Assembly (NCBI GenBank): GCA_016840245.1 | Contig: JAEOST010000729.1 | Span: 1 to 11,321 of the forward strand | DNA length: 11,321 bases | Direction: 5' to 3' | Origin: Candidatus Thorarchaeota archaeon | GTDB lineage: Archaea; Asgardarchaeota; Thorarchaeia; Thorarchaeales; Thorarchaeaceae | Shown here: one piece after another, positions 1 through 8,500 of the stretch | Position numbering within the stretch: the stretch's first letter is position 1 | How the letters are laid out: the number at the start of each line of letters is the position of its first letter | Translations under genes and position numbers: made by a program | Notes under the pieces: model-generated | Database searches by the model: none | Seen by the model: the letters and a program-made list of their open reading frames with translations, nothing else | What the model was told of the DNA's origin: nothing

Positions 1-149
1 GGCATGAGATCCACCGAGTAAGATAACTCCCTGTGAGAGTCCTGCAAGGATATGTCAGCTTCAATGGCCCCAGGATTAGCCACTGGGACTAGGAGTATAA
101 ACAATACTCCCACAACAAATGCAGTTGAGATTCGAGTCGGTCCTTGCAT
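1..149 (-). CDS. N-terminus of an exported protein, cut by the left window edge
   Basis: An open frame begins with ATG at 149-147 and runs to the window edge without a stop (49 full codons). The start has a GGAG Shine-Dalgarno at 157-154, only 4 nt before the ATG. The first residues, MQGPTRISTAFVVG, continue as a hydrophobic core VLFILLVPVA, then NPGAIEA. This is a typical Sec signal peptide (basic n-region, about 14 apolar residues, small residues at a likely cleavage site near residues 28-31). The mature part begins ADISLQDSHRELSYSVDLM and cannot be assigned to a family. It has the same orientation as the other genes and probably encodes another surface protein. The signal peptide and Shine-Dalgarno are visible; the rest of the product lies outside the window, so its function is unknown. 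Confidence 0.7.
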   Translation of the reverse strand, partial: MQGPTRISTAFVVGVLFILLVPVANPGAIEADISLQDSHRELSYSVDLM

Positions 150-290
150 TGTTCTCCAGAATGAAATCGAGTTTTGCTTAATTAGGGCGTCTGTTTACGC
201 AGTAGTAACTGAATCACACTGACTACAAACATCACGTCCACTCAACAGGAAAGTCTTAGTCCTCATTCTAGACGATTGTCTATGGATGGA

Positions 291-365
291 TCAGAAGAGC
301 ATAAATCCAAAAATGAAGAAAGCAACGAGGAGGATGAGAGCTGCTGCACATACACAATACTCCAT
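291..365 (-). CDS. Possible 24-residue single-pass membrane micropeptide
   Basis: ATG at 365-363 opens a 24-codon frame ending in TGA at 293-291. The product starts MEYCVCAAA and is then almost wholly apolar, ending LILLVAFFIFGFMLF. It would form a single transmembrane helix with two Cys (residues 4 and 6) near the N-terminus and no charged residue beyond Glu2. A G-rich element, GGGGGA, lies about 10 nt upstream of the ATG. Two TATA boxes sit further upstream (404-395 and 424-417), so a minus-strand transcript could be leaderless or carry a leader of about 30 nt. A frame this short can arise by chance; the support is the uninterrupted apolar run together with promoter-like elements at suitable distances. 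No family is recognised. Confidence 0.3.
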   Translation of the reverse strand: MEYCVCAAALILLVAFFIFGFMLF

Positions 366-394
366 GATAGTTCAATCCCCCAAAGCAGTCATTA

Positions 395-433
395 TTATAA
401 AAATCTCTTTGCGACCTATAAAAAGAGGGAAAA
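395..433. promoter_or_regulatory. Two TATA-box elements, possibly divergent
   Basis: Read on the minus strand, ATTTTTATAA (404-395) follows the BRE-like CGCAAAGAG (413-405), and a second box TTTTTATA (424-417) follows TTTTCCCTC. Both would drive leftward transcription toward the micropeptide frame at 365. The same AT-rich boxes read as TATAAAAA on the plus strand, with predicted starts some 25 nt downstream (about 422-448), which would feed the hairpin cluster at 434-559. Direction is therefore ambiguous. Assignment rests on match to the archaeal TATA consensus only. Confidence 0.4.
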
Positions 434-476
434 GGTGGGCGCAGCGTATGGGCAAAGCAACGCTTGCCGCGCCACC
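417..476 (-). terminator. Possible hairpin plus T-tract terminator, minus strand
   Basis: On the minus strand the GC-rich hairpin formed by 476-469 and 442-434 is followed at once by TTTTCCCTCTTTTTATA (433-417). This resembles an intrinsic terminator or a T-rich archaeal termination site. It could end read-through transcription from the DUF2341 gene about 280 bases upstream. It competes with the reading of the same bases as TATA boxes and as part of a plus-strand RNA; only one of these may be true. Confidence 0.25.
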
Positions 477-580
477 ACCTAATCTTTACTGCGTTGCGAT
501 CCGAAGAGGCTATTTTGAGCCAACTCGCAAGACTCTCACCGCACGCCAAAGTGAGTAGTTCGACCCATCATTTATTTTTG
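422..580 (+). ncRNA. Candidate structured RNA of unknown family
   Basis: Three consecutive hairpins are visible. First, GGTG-G-GCGC (434-442) pairs with GCGCCACC (469-476) with one bulged G, continued by AGCGT (443-447) with ACGCT (460-464). Second, TTGCGA (494-499) pairs with TCGCAA (525-530), with an inner stem GGCT (508-511)/AGCC (518-521). Third, CTCAC (535-539) pairs with GTGAG (551-555), extended by ACT (532-534)/AGT (557-559) with one bulge. A T-rich tract TTTATTTTTG (571-580) follows and could terminate transcription. TATA boxes lie just upstream on this strand (395-402, 417-424). I found no match to SRP RNA, RNase P RNA, 5S rRNA, tRNA or box C/D hallmarks. The stems are also paired on the opposite strand, so the strand is uncertain. 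Boundaries are inferred from the promoter and T-tract. Confidence 0.25.
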
Positions 581-712
581 CTGCGCCCTTGGTCCAATGT
601 GTATATTGGTGTACCAATTGCTGTTATAACTTTTGGTTATGTCGCGCCCATTGAAGGGCAACGGTCCCCATCATTGTTCTTGTGCACCAATGTTGTTATA
701 ACATATTATAAC
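564..712. repeat. Degenerate repeats with GTTATAAC palindromes
   Basis: Several words occur twice. CCCATCATT is at 564-572 and 667-675. GCGCCC is at 583-588 and 644-649. A longer unit, TGTACCAATTGCTGTTATAAC (610-630, one base over 20), recurs as TGCACCAATGTTGTTATAAC (683-702) with a one-base gap and two substitutions. Each long unit ends in the perfect 8-base palindrome GTTATAAC (623-630 and 695-702). The second copy extends to GTTATAA-CATA-TTATAAC (695-712), a perfect 7-bp inverted repeat; the first is followed by ATAAC-TTTTG-GTTAT (626-640). There is also GCCC-ATTGAA-GGGC (646-659), plus TTGG-TGTA-CCAA within 600-620. The pattern suits an old duplication or paired binding sites for a dimeric regulator. 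Confidence 0.45.
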
Positions 713-729
713 ATATCCATTTCGGATAT
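713..729. repeat. 6-bp hairpin downstream of the DUF2341 gene
   Basis: ATATCC (713-718) and GGATAT (724-729) are perfect inverted repeats around a 5-base loop. It begins 26 bases beyond the DUF2341 stop codon, so it could be a weak 3' stem in that mRNA. On the minus strand the adjoining TATTTATATCC also resembles a TATA box. The short stem may be chance in AT-rich DNA. Confidence 0.25.
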
Positions 730-754
730 AAATACTCTGGTGATGGATGCATCA

Positions 755-2017
755 TTAGCGGTTTCTGTATAGTAGTACTATGAAAATGACAATGATGGTG
801 AATGAGCCTATTGTGATGGTCAGACTAATCAACGTCCAAATAGTGAAGGGTGTTGAATTTGTCGGAGTTGTACTGGGAATCGTGCTACTAGTTGATTCAG
901 TACTTATGGATGAGGACGATGTAGATGAAATAGTTGTAAAACTGGTAGAAATAGAGAATACTTCTTCTGACCCCCAACTGCCTTGAGTTGGTTCACTCGG
1001 TATCCACTTTCTAATTACCACGTTGTCAAGTGCAATATCACGTCCTGATTGAGTTCCTGCACCGGGGCGAAATGCAACTATTTCAGATGGAGTATATCCT
1101 TCTACCGTGACGAATGGTACCGTACCCATAAATGCACCATCTTTCCACCCGTAGACTAAACTGGCCTCCAGATCAACTCCAATCTCGAGTTTGTACCATG
1201 TATCATCTGCTAGAGAGCTATTGTAAGGCCAGCTGTTATAGACCCCAGTATGGTAAAGCACATTGGACCAACCAAGAGTACAAGGATAGCAGGATCCTAC
1301 ATCAGAGCTGAACAGAACAGGAAATGTATTGAACTCGTCGAAGGTTCTTGTATCAATCCGGACCATAAAGCTACTTGACTCATTCATATTATGTCGAAGT
1401 GTCTTTTGTAAACCACTGCCTAAGCAGAGTGCCCCATAAGTTCCATCTGTCATATACACTTCACTGATAGCCCATTCCAAGACTGAATCCCACTTGTCGA
1501 GATTACCAGACTCAAAATCATCAAAGAAGGTAAATGTCGACTCACCATCACTTGTGATATCAACATCGTCATTCCCGTAATAGATGTAGATGACAACATC
1601 ATCGTCAAGAGATTCACTGACACACACCCAGAAAGTCGCATTGATCGAACTATGTACTTCTTCAACCCAATAATCTAACTCAGATACACCATCAGCGGCT
1701 GTAAATCGAATATCATCAAAATCGTTCTGAGATTTAGAATCTAGAAAAAGGATGTTTCCAGTTGATATACCACTTTCAAATTGAACTATAATCTGTGTCG
1801 GGTAGTTTGAGCCAGCACCTTTTATGCCTTGAATAACATGCCAGACTCTATAATCCCATCCAAATAACCAGCTATCTGCCGTCTGTTGAGGTTCGTTTAC
1901 AATGGATATTGGATTAGCAACATGTATTGCTCCATTGCAGTGTGAACTAGAGTATAGAATTGCTAGAATAAGTAGTGCTGGCAGGACCATCGATTTTAAA
2001 TTCCTAACCAAAGGCAT
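755..2017 (-). CDS. Exported DUF2341 / concanavalin-like protein with C-terminal membrane anchor
   Basis: A 420-residue surface protein. Residues 1-30 are a signal peptide (MPLVRNLKSM, then VLPALLILAILYSSS). Residues 50-153 match the DUF2341 pattern: WDYRVWH near the start, FDDIRFTAADGVSELDYWVE (100-119), and VVIYIYYGND (141-150). Residues 163-338 look like a LamG/concanavalin-like sandwich, opening FFDDFESGNLDKW and closing IALDNVVIRKWIPSEPTQGS followed by WGSEE, the usual end of archaeal DUF2341 proteins. Residues 355-391 are a Ser/Thr-rich stalk; 393-416 form one membrane helix, followed by YRNR. The start is supported by GGGAG about 5 nt before the ATG. Cys197, Cys243 and Cys246 could form a disulfide. 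DUF2341 has no proven reaction; its lectin-like fold and context suggest glycan or polymer binding at the cell surface, which is inference. Confidence 0.9.
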   Translation of the reverse strand: MPLVRNLKSMVLPALLILAILYSSSHCNGAIHVANPISIVNEPQQTADSWLFGWDYRVWHVIQGIKGAGSNYPTQIIVQFESGISTGNILFLDSKSQNDFDDIRFTAADGVSELDYWVEEVHSSINATFWVCVSESLDDDVVIYIYYGNDDVDITSDGESTFTFFDDFESGNLDKWDSVLEWAISEVYMTDGTYGALCLGSGLQKTLRHNMNESSSFMVRIDTRTFDEFNTFPVLFSSDVGSCYPCTLGWSNVLYHTGVYNSWPYNSSLADDTWYKLEIGVDLEASLVYGWKDGAFMGTVPFVTVEGYTPSEIVAFRPGAGTQSGRDIALDNVVIRKWIPSEPTQGSWGSEEVFSISTSFTTISSTSSSSISTESTSSTIPSTTPTNSTPFTIWTLISLTITIGSFTIIVIFIVLLYRNR

Positions 2018-2058
2018 TCAACTCCCAGACCTATCACATCATATATTCAATGTTGAAA

Positions 2059-2070
2059 CATAAAACGGTT
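2059..2070 (-). promoter_or_regulatory. Putative promoter of the DUF2341 gene
   Basis: Reading minus, AACCG is followed by TTTTATG (2065-2059), a fair TATA box some 42 nt before the ATG. It would start transcription near 2038, giving a leader of about 20 nt that contains the GGGAG Shine-Dalgarno. A second AT-rich word, GAATATATG (about 2046-2038), is too close to the start to suit a mRNA with a Shine-Dalgarno. Consensus match only. Confidence 0.35.
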
Positions 2071-2098
2071 CTCATTGAAGTACAGTAAACATGAACAT

Positions 2099-2117
2099 CA
2101 ATGAATTGCATGCATTG
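2099..2117. repeat. Short inverted repeat between the 77-codon gene and the DUF2341 gene
   Basis: CAATG (2099-2103) and CATTG (2113-2117) flank AATTGCATG, and the self-complementary TGCATGCA sits at 2107-2114. It begins 4 bases beyond the stop of the 77-codon gene and could be a weak 3'-end stem or an operator for the DUF2341 promoter. It could also be chance. Confidence 0.2.
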
Positions 2118-2121
2118 GTTA

Positions 2122-2355
2122 TTATCTGATTCTGTAGTCAATAATCTCGCGGGTCAATACCTCATACCCCTCAAGAGTCACTGAGACCCTTGCTTCCATC
2201 TTGAATACCTCACAGAACTGGAGTGCATTCTCTACATCATTCGAGTCAGGTGTAGAACTTAGCAGGACCTGCCACTCACTCTTTGTGTGACCAATTGCAT
2301 TGTCGATTGCTTGGATTTTCAATTTGCAGAGACCATCTGGACAGTCAGGAGTCAT
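2122..2355 (-). CDS. Small soluble hypothetical protein (77 residues)
   Basis: The frame runs from ATG (2355-2353) to tandem TAA TAA stops (2124-2119). The product begins MTPDCPDGLCKLKIQAIDNA and ends EVLTREIIDYRIR. It has no signal peptide or membrane segment, so it is likely cytoplasmic, unlike its neighbours. Cys5 and Cys10 form a CPDGLC motif near the N-terminus; a third Cys is at 48. Residues 42-54 (ENALQFCEVFKME) look helical, and 55-66 (ARVSVTLEGYEV) look like a beta strand pair. The ribosome site is weak: GGATGGAT lies just before the ATG. An own promoter (about 2414-2433) and a palindrome in the leader (2370-2383) suggest separate regulation. I recognise no family. A metal-binding or redox role for the Cys pair is possible but unsupported. 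Confidence 0.7.
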   Translation of the reverse strand: MTPDCPDGLCKLKIQAIDNAIGHTKSEWQVLLSSTPDSNDVENALQFCEVFKMEARVSVTLEGYEVLTREIIDYRIR

Positions 2356-2369
2356 TTATCCATCCCTTT

Positions 2370-2383
2370 ATTGTTCAAACAAT
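2370..2383. promoter_or_regulatory. 14-nt palindrome in the leader of the 77-codon gene
   Basis: ATTGTT-CA-AACAAT is a perfect 6-bp inverted repeat with a 2-base centre, lying 15-28 nt before the ATG. An overlapping alternative, GTTCA-AACAA-TGAAC (2373-2387), is also perfect. Its place between the putative TATA box and the start codon suits an operator where a dimeric repressor would block initiation, or a small leader hairpin limiting ribosome access. Confidence 0.35.
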
Positions 2384-2413
2384 GAACGTAGAATTATGCT
2401 CGCGAATTTTAGA

Positions 2414-2433
2414 CATATTATAGTGCTTTCGGT
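2414..2433 (-). promoter_or_regulatory. Putative promoter of the 77-codon gene
   Basis: Reading minus, CCGAAAG (about 2432-2426) is followed by CACTATAATATG, with the TATA-like core CTATAATATG at 2423-2414. Transcription would start near 2392, giving a leader of about 37 nt that includes the palindrome. The purine-rich word upstream resembles an archaeal BRE, though it is separated from the TATA core by about three bases. Consensus match only. Confidence 0.4.
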
Positions 2434-2441
2434 ATGATAGG

Positions 2442-2473
2442 TAAGGTTTCATAGTCGGATGGTCTAAACCTTA
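2442..2473. repeat. Perfect 8-bp inverted repeat, 16-base spacer
   Basis: TAAGGTTT (2442-2449) and AAACCTTA (2466-2473) are exact reverse complements separated by 16 bases. The element lies between the stop of the giant gene and the promoter of the 77-codon gene, about 20-50 bases upstream of the TATA core. It could be an upstream regulator site with half-sites about two helical turns apart (24 bases centre to centre), or a 3'-end stem-loop of the giant mRNA. Confidence 0.4.
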
Positions 2474-2497
2474 GAAAACACATATTCAACTGGTCAG

Positions 2498-2513
2498 TGA
2501 GTATTGTAACTCA
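2498..2513 (-). terminator. Weak stem-loop after the giant gene
   Basis: On the minus strand TGAGT (2513-2509) and ACTCA (2502-2498) form a 5-bp stem with a 6-base loop, starting 27 bases beyond the TAA of the giant gene. About 17 bases on, a short GTTTTC run follows. This could be a modest termination signal. The stem is short and the T-run small, so the call is tentative. Confidence 0.2.
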
Positions 2514-2539
2514 ACATTTTACATGTGTTATTCCATAGG

Positions 2540-5500
2540 TTAAGTCTCATCTTCCTTCTTTCGCCAATGTACAATGACGACTATTCCCAACGGAATAAGT
2601 GGAATGGAACTTAATACAGATACAACCATTATTGCCGCAAGTTGATTCAGAGATTCTTGACCTGTACTCTGGATAAATGGCGGGGGTACAGATCCATCTG
2701 TTACAATGTAGTAAGAATAGTCCTGGAAGTATCCGATGTCAATAAGACCATCATCATCAAAGTTGCCATATGTGATATATTCTACATCGAAACCGAGAGC
2801 AACAGCGCCCAATACAGACTTTTCAGATACGTCTACTAGGACACAGTGGTCCAAGTAGAAGAGAATCATGTCAAGGTCTCCGGATTTATCAACATCGACA
2901 AATGCGATGTCCTTCTCATAGACTGTATAGATCTCATATAGCCAGAGCTCATCCAATGAACTACTGTCAAGGACAACCACTCCAGCCTCTCGGCTGTTCA
3001 CGACTATCTCATCACCAGAAGCGGGTTCAACATCAAGAACGAAGATGTCATCGATGTGAACATTCCGGTTTGTTGATCCCAACGGATTGATGTTCTCATC
3101 AAATGTAGCTATGTTCCCATCTTCATAGGCCACAGCTATGTCTTGATTGCCGATACCATCGATATCACCAGTTGCTACATCTGCAACATCGAATCCAGAA
3201 TATCCAACTGTACTAAGAAGTCCGCCCAATCCTCCATAGACATAGAGGTTGCCATCCTCACATCCCATTGCAATGTCTAGTCGAGTATCGCCATCAAACC
3301 ATCCTGTCGCATAGCTTGTCATCACAGTTGTTGTGTTCACTGAATTACCAAATCGAAGACTGCCACTATTGTCGTACATTCTCCATGCACACACTCCAGA
3401 GGCATGCTCCCAGAAGAGGACATACTCGTTTCCAGTTATTGCAGTATTGTAGTTGTCAATATCTACTCCAATGATGCGTTCCATATCTGAGCCTGACTGG
3501 TCAATACCTGACAATACACTCCCGGTTGCACCATCAAGCGCAGTGACGATTCTGTTGGTGTCATAGGATCTCACAATGATGATGTCCTCAGTTGTATCAC
3601 CCTGAAGGTCTCCGAATGCAATGTATAGTATTTCTCCAGGTATTGATGTACTCCATTCTGCTGTCTGAGTAACAGGATCATACATTGTCAAGACCTCATT
3701 TCCTGCGTGAATGAAATACTCACTCACCCCATCAGAGTCGACATCATATGCACCCATCGCTTCTACTGTTGTTCTACTCGTTGTACTTGAATAGATAGTC
3801 CAGTAGTCAAATGCATCAAAGTAAGGTACGTCGTTTGGAGCGAGATCCTGAATATAGTAAAGATGACCATCGTTCGTTGATCCGGCAATCTCAGATACCA
3901 GGTCTCCATCAAAGTCACCAGCTCCTAATTGGTTGTAGGTTCGTAAGCTATCATCGAACCAAACGGGAATTCCAGTACTTCCATCAAGAGCGATGATGTA
4001 CCCATCATCAGTGCACAATGCTATACCAAGCCGACCACTTGGAAGTGTCATGAGCATTGCATCATCGATTCCCGAGGTCTCTGGTGCATAAGACCATAGG
4101 TGTCGTTGAGATGTTATCTCCTCATAGTAAACCCCTTCACCGGTAACGAGAATTGCCTCATTGATAGAGTCATCGTCAAAGTCCTCATAGAAGAACCACC
4201 TTGAATAGTCAGGAATTAAACTAGAAGAGTTGTAGATGATGGTGTCTGTTGCAGGATTGTAGATACGAAGTGACAAGTGAGCTGTAATGAGTTCATCAAT
4301 TCCATCACCAGTCAGATCAACCACTGCGGGAATGGTAACAGGCGAACCAAGAGTCTCTACTGATATCAGCAATGACCCATTCGTACCTGAGTAGATACCC
4401 ACAGTGCCATTCAGATAACTGACTGCTATGTCTAGCTTTGAACCTCCTGTGAAGTTTCCAACAGTAACCATTCCCATGGTCCCACTTCCACTCGTCTGCC
4501 TTTGCCAGATGACACTGCCACCCCAAGCAAACACAAACAGTGTTGGAGTAGCACCATTTGCGAAGGCAACAATCTCCTTTGAGGCGGTCCCCTGAACATC
4601 ACCAGATGTGATTGTTCCGTGGAATCCCACAAGCGTGTCATGGGAGAAGTGCTCTGAGCCAGTGTCTGCATCAATCAGAGAGACCATACCATCAGTTCTG
4701 AAGATAGCAATGTAGTGCTGGGTAGCAGTCATGTTGACATACGTCATCATGAATGCAGATCCCGATCGATCAGAGTTTGACCAGAGCTCTGATCCGTCAT
4801 CATCAAATGCACGGATCACTCCTGTAGTTTCACCCCGAACAATCTCATCACGTCCATCATCATCAAGGTCTTCAACAATCAAAGCCATCGAGTGACCATA
4901 GCCCATGTCAACAGTGCTACCAACAGTACCATTGGTCCACATGTCCACGCTAAACATGAAGTCTACTGCATCACTACCAGAGGCAGTGGTCTCATAGACG
5001 AATACATCTCCATGTTCACACGAGATCCCTATGTCCTGCCATCCATTGCTATTGATCACGTTCACAGTGACCCCAGTGACAGGATAATCGTACTCCATTG
5101 ACATCCAAGCATCCTCATGCTCACTGATTCCACCACCAACATTGGAGTGGTTCAATTCGTAGAGTCCTACCCTGTTTTCGAAGGCAGCCAGAATCTCTCT
5201 CCGGGCATCTCCATCGGTATCACCCACAGCCAAGTCAACCACTTCACCAATAGTGTGGTGTGTGAACCGTGATGATGGGTTGATTCCATAGACAACATCA
5301 GCTCCCTCATCGTAATTGCCCTGATTAATCTGCGAGGGTTTGAATGTGTAGTCACGAGCCGCCATAAAGAAATCAAATGTGAATGAGTGCATGAATCCGC
5401 CTCCGCGGAGTGCAAGAATTGATGGACTCATAGCTACCACGTTCTTCAGTAAGGACATTCCTTCAGACGGACTATCGAAATAGAACTTGACACCATCGGG

Positions 5501-8500
5501 GGTCTCGCTCCTGATGACGTAGTCGGGTACAGTATGCATCGGTGTTTCTTCTATCCAGAGTCGGGAATTAGCACTATAACTGACTTGAATTGAGTCCTCA
5601 AATGGAGCCTCTGGAGACTCATAGATGACCATCAGTGAGTCCTCCGGAGCATCGAGTTGAGCCAGGCATGGATTCACTTCATCACGATATGAGCTAGTGG
5701 CTGCATGCATGGAAACATTGTCCCAGACAAATGAGCTGTTTGAGATTCCTACATAGATGTCGAAGTCAAACTTGGAGATGGTCTTGTTCATTGCACTAAT
5801 TGCTAAAGCATAACGACCATCACTCAGGCCAATGAGGTCATAGTTCTGTACATGATAATCATCATATCCAGTGAAAGCCATCTGTGTACTCAATGACCAT
5901 GTACCCCAAGAGTCTGAGGTTCTGTATGCCAACTTGTCACTTATGGCGTACCAGTAGGCTACTCCAATATGTGTTGCATTTAGCTTGAATGCCTTTGGAT
6001 ATCGAAGTGAGAACTCAGGTCTCGTTCGTACCGGGACTGGTTGGTCCCAGTTCAGACCGGGACCATTGTCTGTGAATCGCGAAATCCAAATAGTGTAGTG
6101 ATAAGAACCAGAGTAGAAGAGAGTAATCCAAGTTAGATAGAGCGTGTTGTTATCACTGAGGAAGAGTGATGGTTCTACCTCAAATACGAGTTGATAGCCA
6201 TCATAGGGAGCCGGATAAGAGTTGAATCCCGATGTTGTGTTGATAGCCATCTCTGCATTCTCAATCCACATGTCTGAGCTAACCAAATACCGTTTCCAAT
6301 AGAGACGGTCACTCTGGCAGAACACCATAGCAATGAGGTTGTTGACAACGGAATAGACGTACTCAATGTCACTGTTACCTCTCTGAGTTAGATTATACTC
6401 TTCCCATGGATCCTGCAGTCTTGTAGTGTCAAGATGGACTATCGGATAGTTCGGGGATGATGTGACGACCTCAATCTTCGTATAGCTCGAATCCATTCCA
6501 TCCCACTCCCAGATATCAAATCCATGAGTGTGTCCAACAATGATCTCCTGTCTTGAGTCATAGTCTTGGTCGTCAATAATCACACTAGTCACAGGATTCC
6601 ACATTGTCAGTTCAGATGGAGCATCCCACACCTCACCAAAGCCAGCCCCAAGCCATTCATACACCTTGAGGAATCCATCCTGTCTGATCTGGGTGACATT
6701 GATCCTACCACCAAGTATTAACTCAGGATGACCATCCTCATCTGAGTCTGCCACAGTCATCGCTGCAATTCGAGCTATGGTGAGATCATCCTGAACTCCA
6801 TTTCCTACAAGATAGTACTTACCCTCTATTCTGTCATCCATGAAGTATTCAGTAATCTTACCCCAAGCATCTTGTCCTATATCATACACAAAGAGGAATG
6901 GACCTGCAGCAATGACAAGCTCATTCTCATCGTTCAGGTTGAAATCAGGTCCAGCTGTAATCGCAGTGATACTATCAACAGAGTCCCACTCGGGTTCACC
7001 GTTGTAGAAGGAATCCCTCAGGTCTACAGAATAGACCAAGGCGTATGTATCATCGATACCGGTGTGCTCGAAGATGTACACTTGTAGTCCTGCTGCAATG
7101 ACCAGTTCGAGATATCCATCGTTGTCGATATCGCAGTCTGCTAAGATGTGCTCAGCATGGTCCCAGATCACTCGTTGGAAGTCACCAGAGATACCCTCTA
7201 GCTCCTCCCAAAGGTAGGGACTAGTGTCGCTCTCCTCAGTATGGTTCAGATTGTGAGACTTGAAGGAGCGCTTGTATGTGTTGTTGACAAGATGTTCAAA
7301 GATGTAGACATTGTTGTCATAGTCACCCACAATGAGCTCGCCGTTTCCATCACCATCAACATCTCCTGAACGCACAGTTAGAGTCCAATCTGCGAGATCA
7401 TCCTCAGTCGACCAGGTCTCCATGACATGGTAGCCAAGGTTGAAGGTGCCCGTAACCTCTGAAGGAGCAATCTCATACTGATAGACCGTGGGATAGGTTG
7501 CCATGAGATAGGATTCAGTCTGAGTGTATGATGGCCAGCTCATCCATATCACATGTGCATCAGGATGATAAGCCCACATTGTGTAGTCTGCATCATAGAC
7601 TGCATCAAATCCTTGATCCTCGGCATAGAAATTGTAATACCGTGCAGGAGTGCCCCAACTCATTGGAACAATTCTGATATCACTTAATCCAATGAACTTC
7701 ATGTTGGTTGCAGGATTTGTGTTTGAGAACATCTTCTTGTTCTCGACCCAAATCGGACTCTCCTGAGTGCCCTGATTCTCATAGTATGTGGCACCTCTCC
7801 TACCATCAAAGCTGAGAATCATGTCATTGTCTCCATCTTGGTCAATGTCCCAAGTCTCAGGTTGACCCCAATAGTAATTCATAGGTCGGGTGTTCATCTC
7901 CTCAAAGAACCCTGGATGTAGATGGAAAGTTGGAACGGTTTCGTTACCAACATTCTCACAGTAGTAGAGATATCCAGTAGACAGTAGCATGTCCATGTCA
8001 CCATCATCATCCCAATCCACAAACTTTGTGCGAGGTACTGTCTTGGCATACTTCAGGGCCAAGTCGATATCTCCAGTTGCATCTAACTCCTCAACACCAA
8101 TATGTCCGATATAGTCATCGGGTCCTGAAGGTCGTACCCAGAAGTGTAGGACAGCATTGTATTCATACGGTATGAAACCATAGACCTCTCCGGTCATAGT
8201 CGGATTGAGAGCACCCACTGCAGCCCATGGATATGCTGTGAGTGTACTGAGGTCCACTAGTTCAATTGAACGCTCCCAACCTAGGTTCCAAATCTCAATC
8301 GGAGTCAAGACCAGAGATAGCATAGTATCGTAGATGAACTCCTCACCAAACCAAGAGTATGCTCTAAGGTCACCTGTATCATCACTGGTGATGAGGTTGT
8401 AGGGCTGTTCGTAACCAGTCTGATCGAATGGATCGAGGTCTCCAATAGTGTGATGGATATATCCTCTTCCAGCTAGGTCGTTGAACACCATACTGGCGCC

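Larger units (their letters stand above)
150..754. other. Long intergenic region, structured and repeat-rich
   Basis: No conventional gene is convincing in these roughly 600 bases. Open frames of 60-100 codons exist on both strands, but they overlap one another in conflicting frames, mostly use TTG or other starts without Shine-Dalgarno, and have no protein-like domain pattern. The region holds a possible 24-codon membrane micropeptide (291-365), two TATA boxes (395-424), a cluster of hairpins (434-559), degenerate repeats with GTTATAAC palindromes (564-712) and a small hairpin (713-729). A further short hairpin, TAGAC-GATT-GTCTA, lies at 269-282, just beyond the micropeptide stop. Base composition shifts from AT-rich to clearly GC-richer around 434-476. 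Confidence 0.6.

Noticed and set aside
280..549. 89-codon minus-strand open frame
   Set aside because: It begins with TTG without a ribosome site, runs through the GC-rich hairpin and TATA boxes, and conflicts in frame with the more protein-like micropeptide.
286..558. 90-codon plus-strand frame, including a possible leaderless ATG at 448
   Set aside because: The composition (many Arg/Lys/Ala/Thr, no hydrophobic periodicity) reflects the hairpin sequence. A leaderless 36-codon version beginning MGKATLAAPPP is conceivable but has no other support.
430..600. tRNA, 5S rRNA, SRP RNA or RNase P RNA in the structured intergenic region
   Set aside because: No T-arm GGTTCGAATCC with matching acceptor stem, no SRP helix 8 motif and no RNase P core words on either strand.
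464..772. 102-codon plus-strand open frame
   Set aside because: It crosses the repeat region and overlaps the 3' end of the DUF2341 gene on the other strand, has no Shine-Dalgarno, and its residues show no domain-like pattern.
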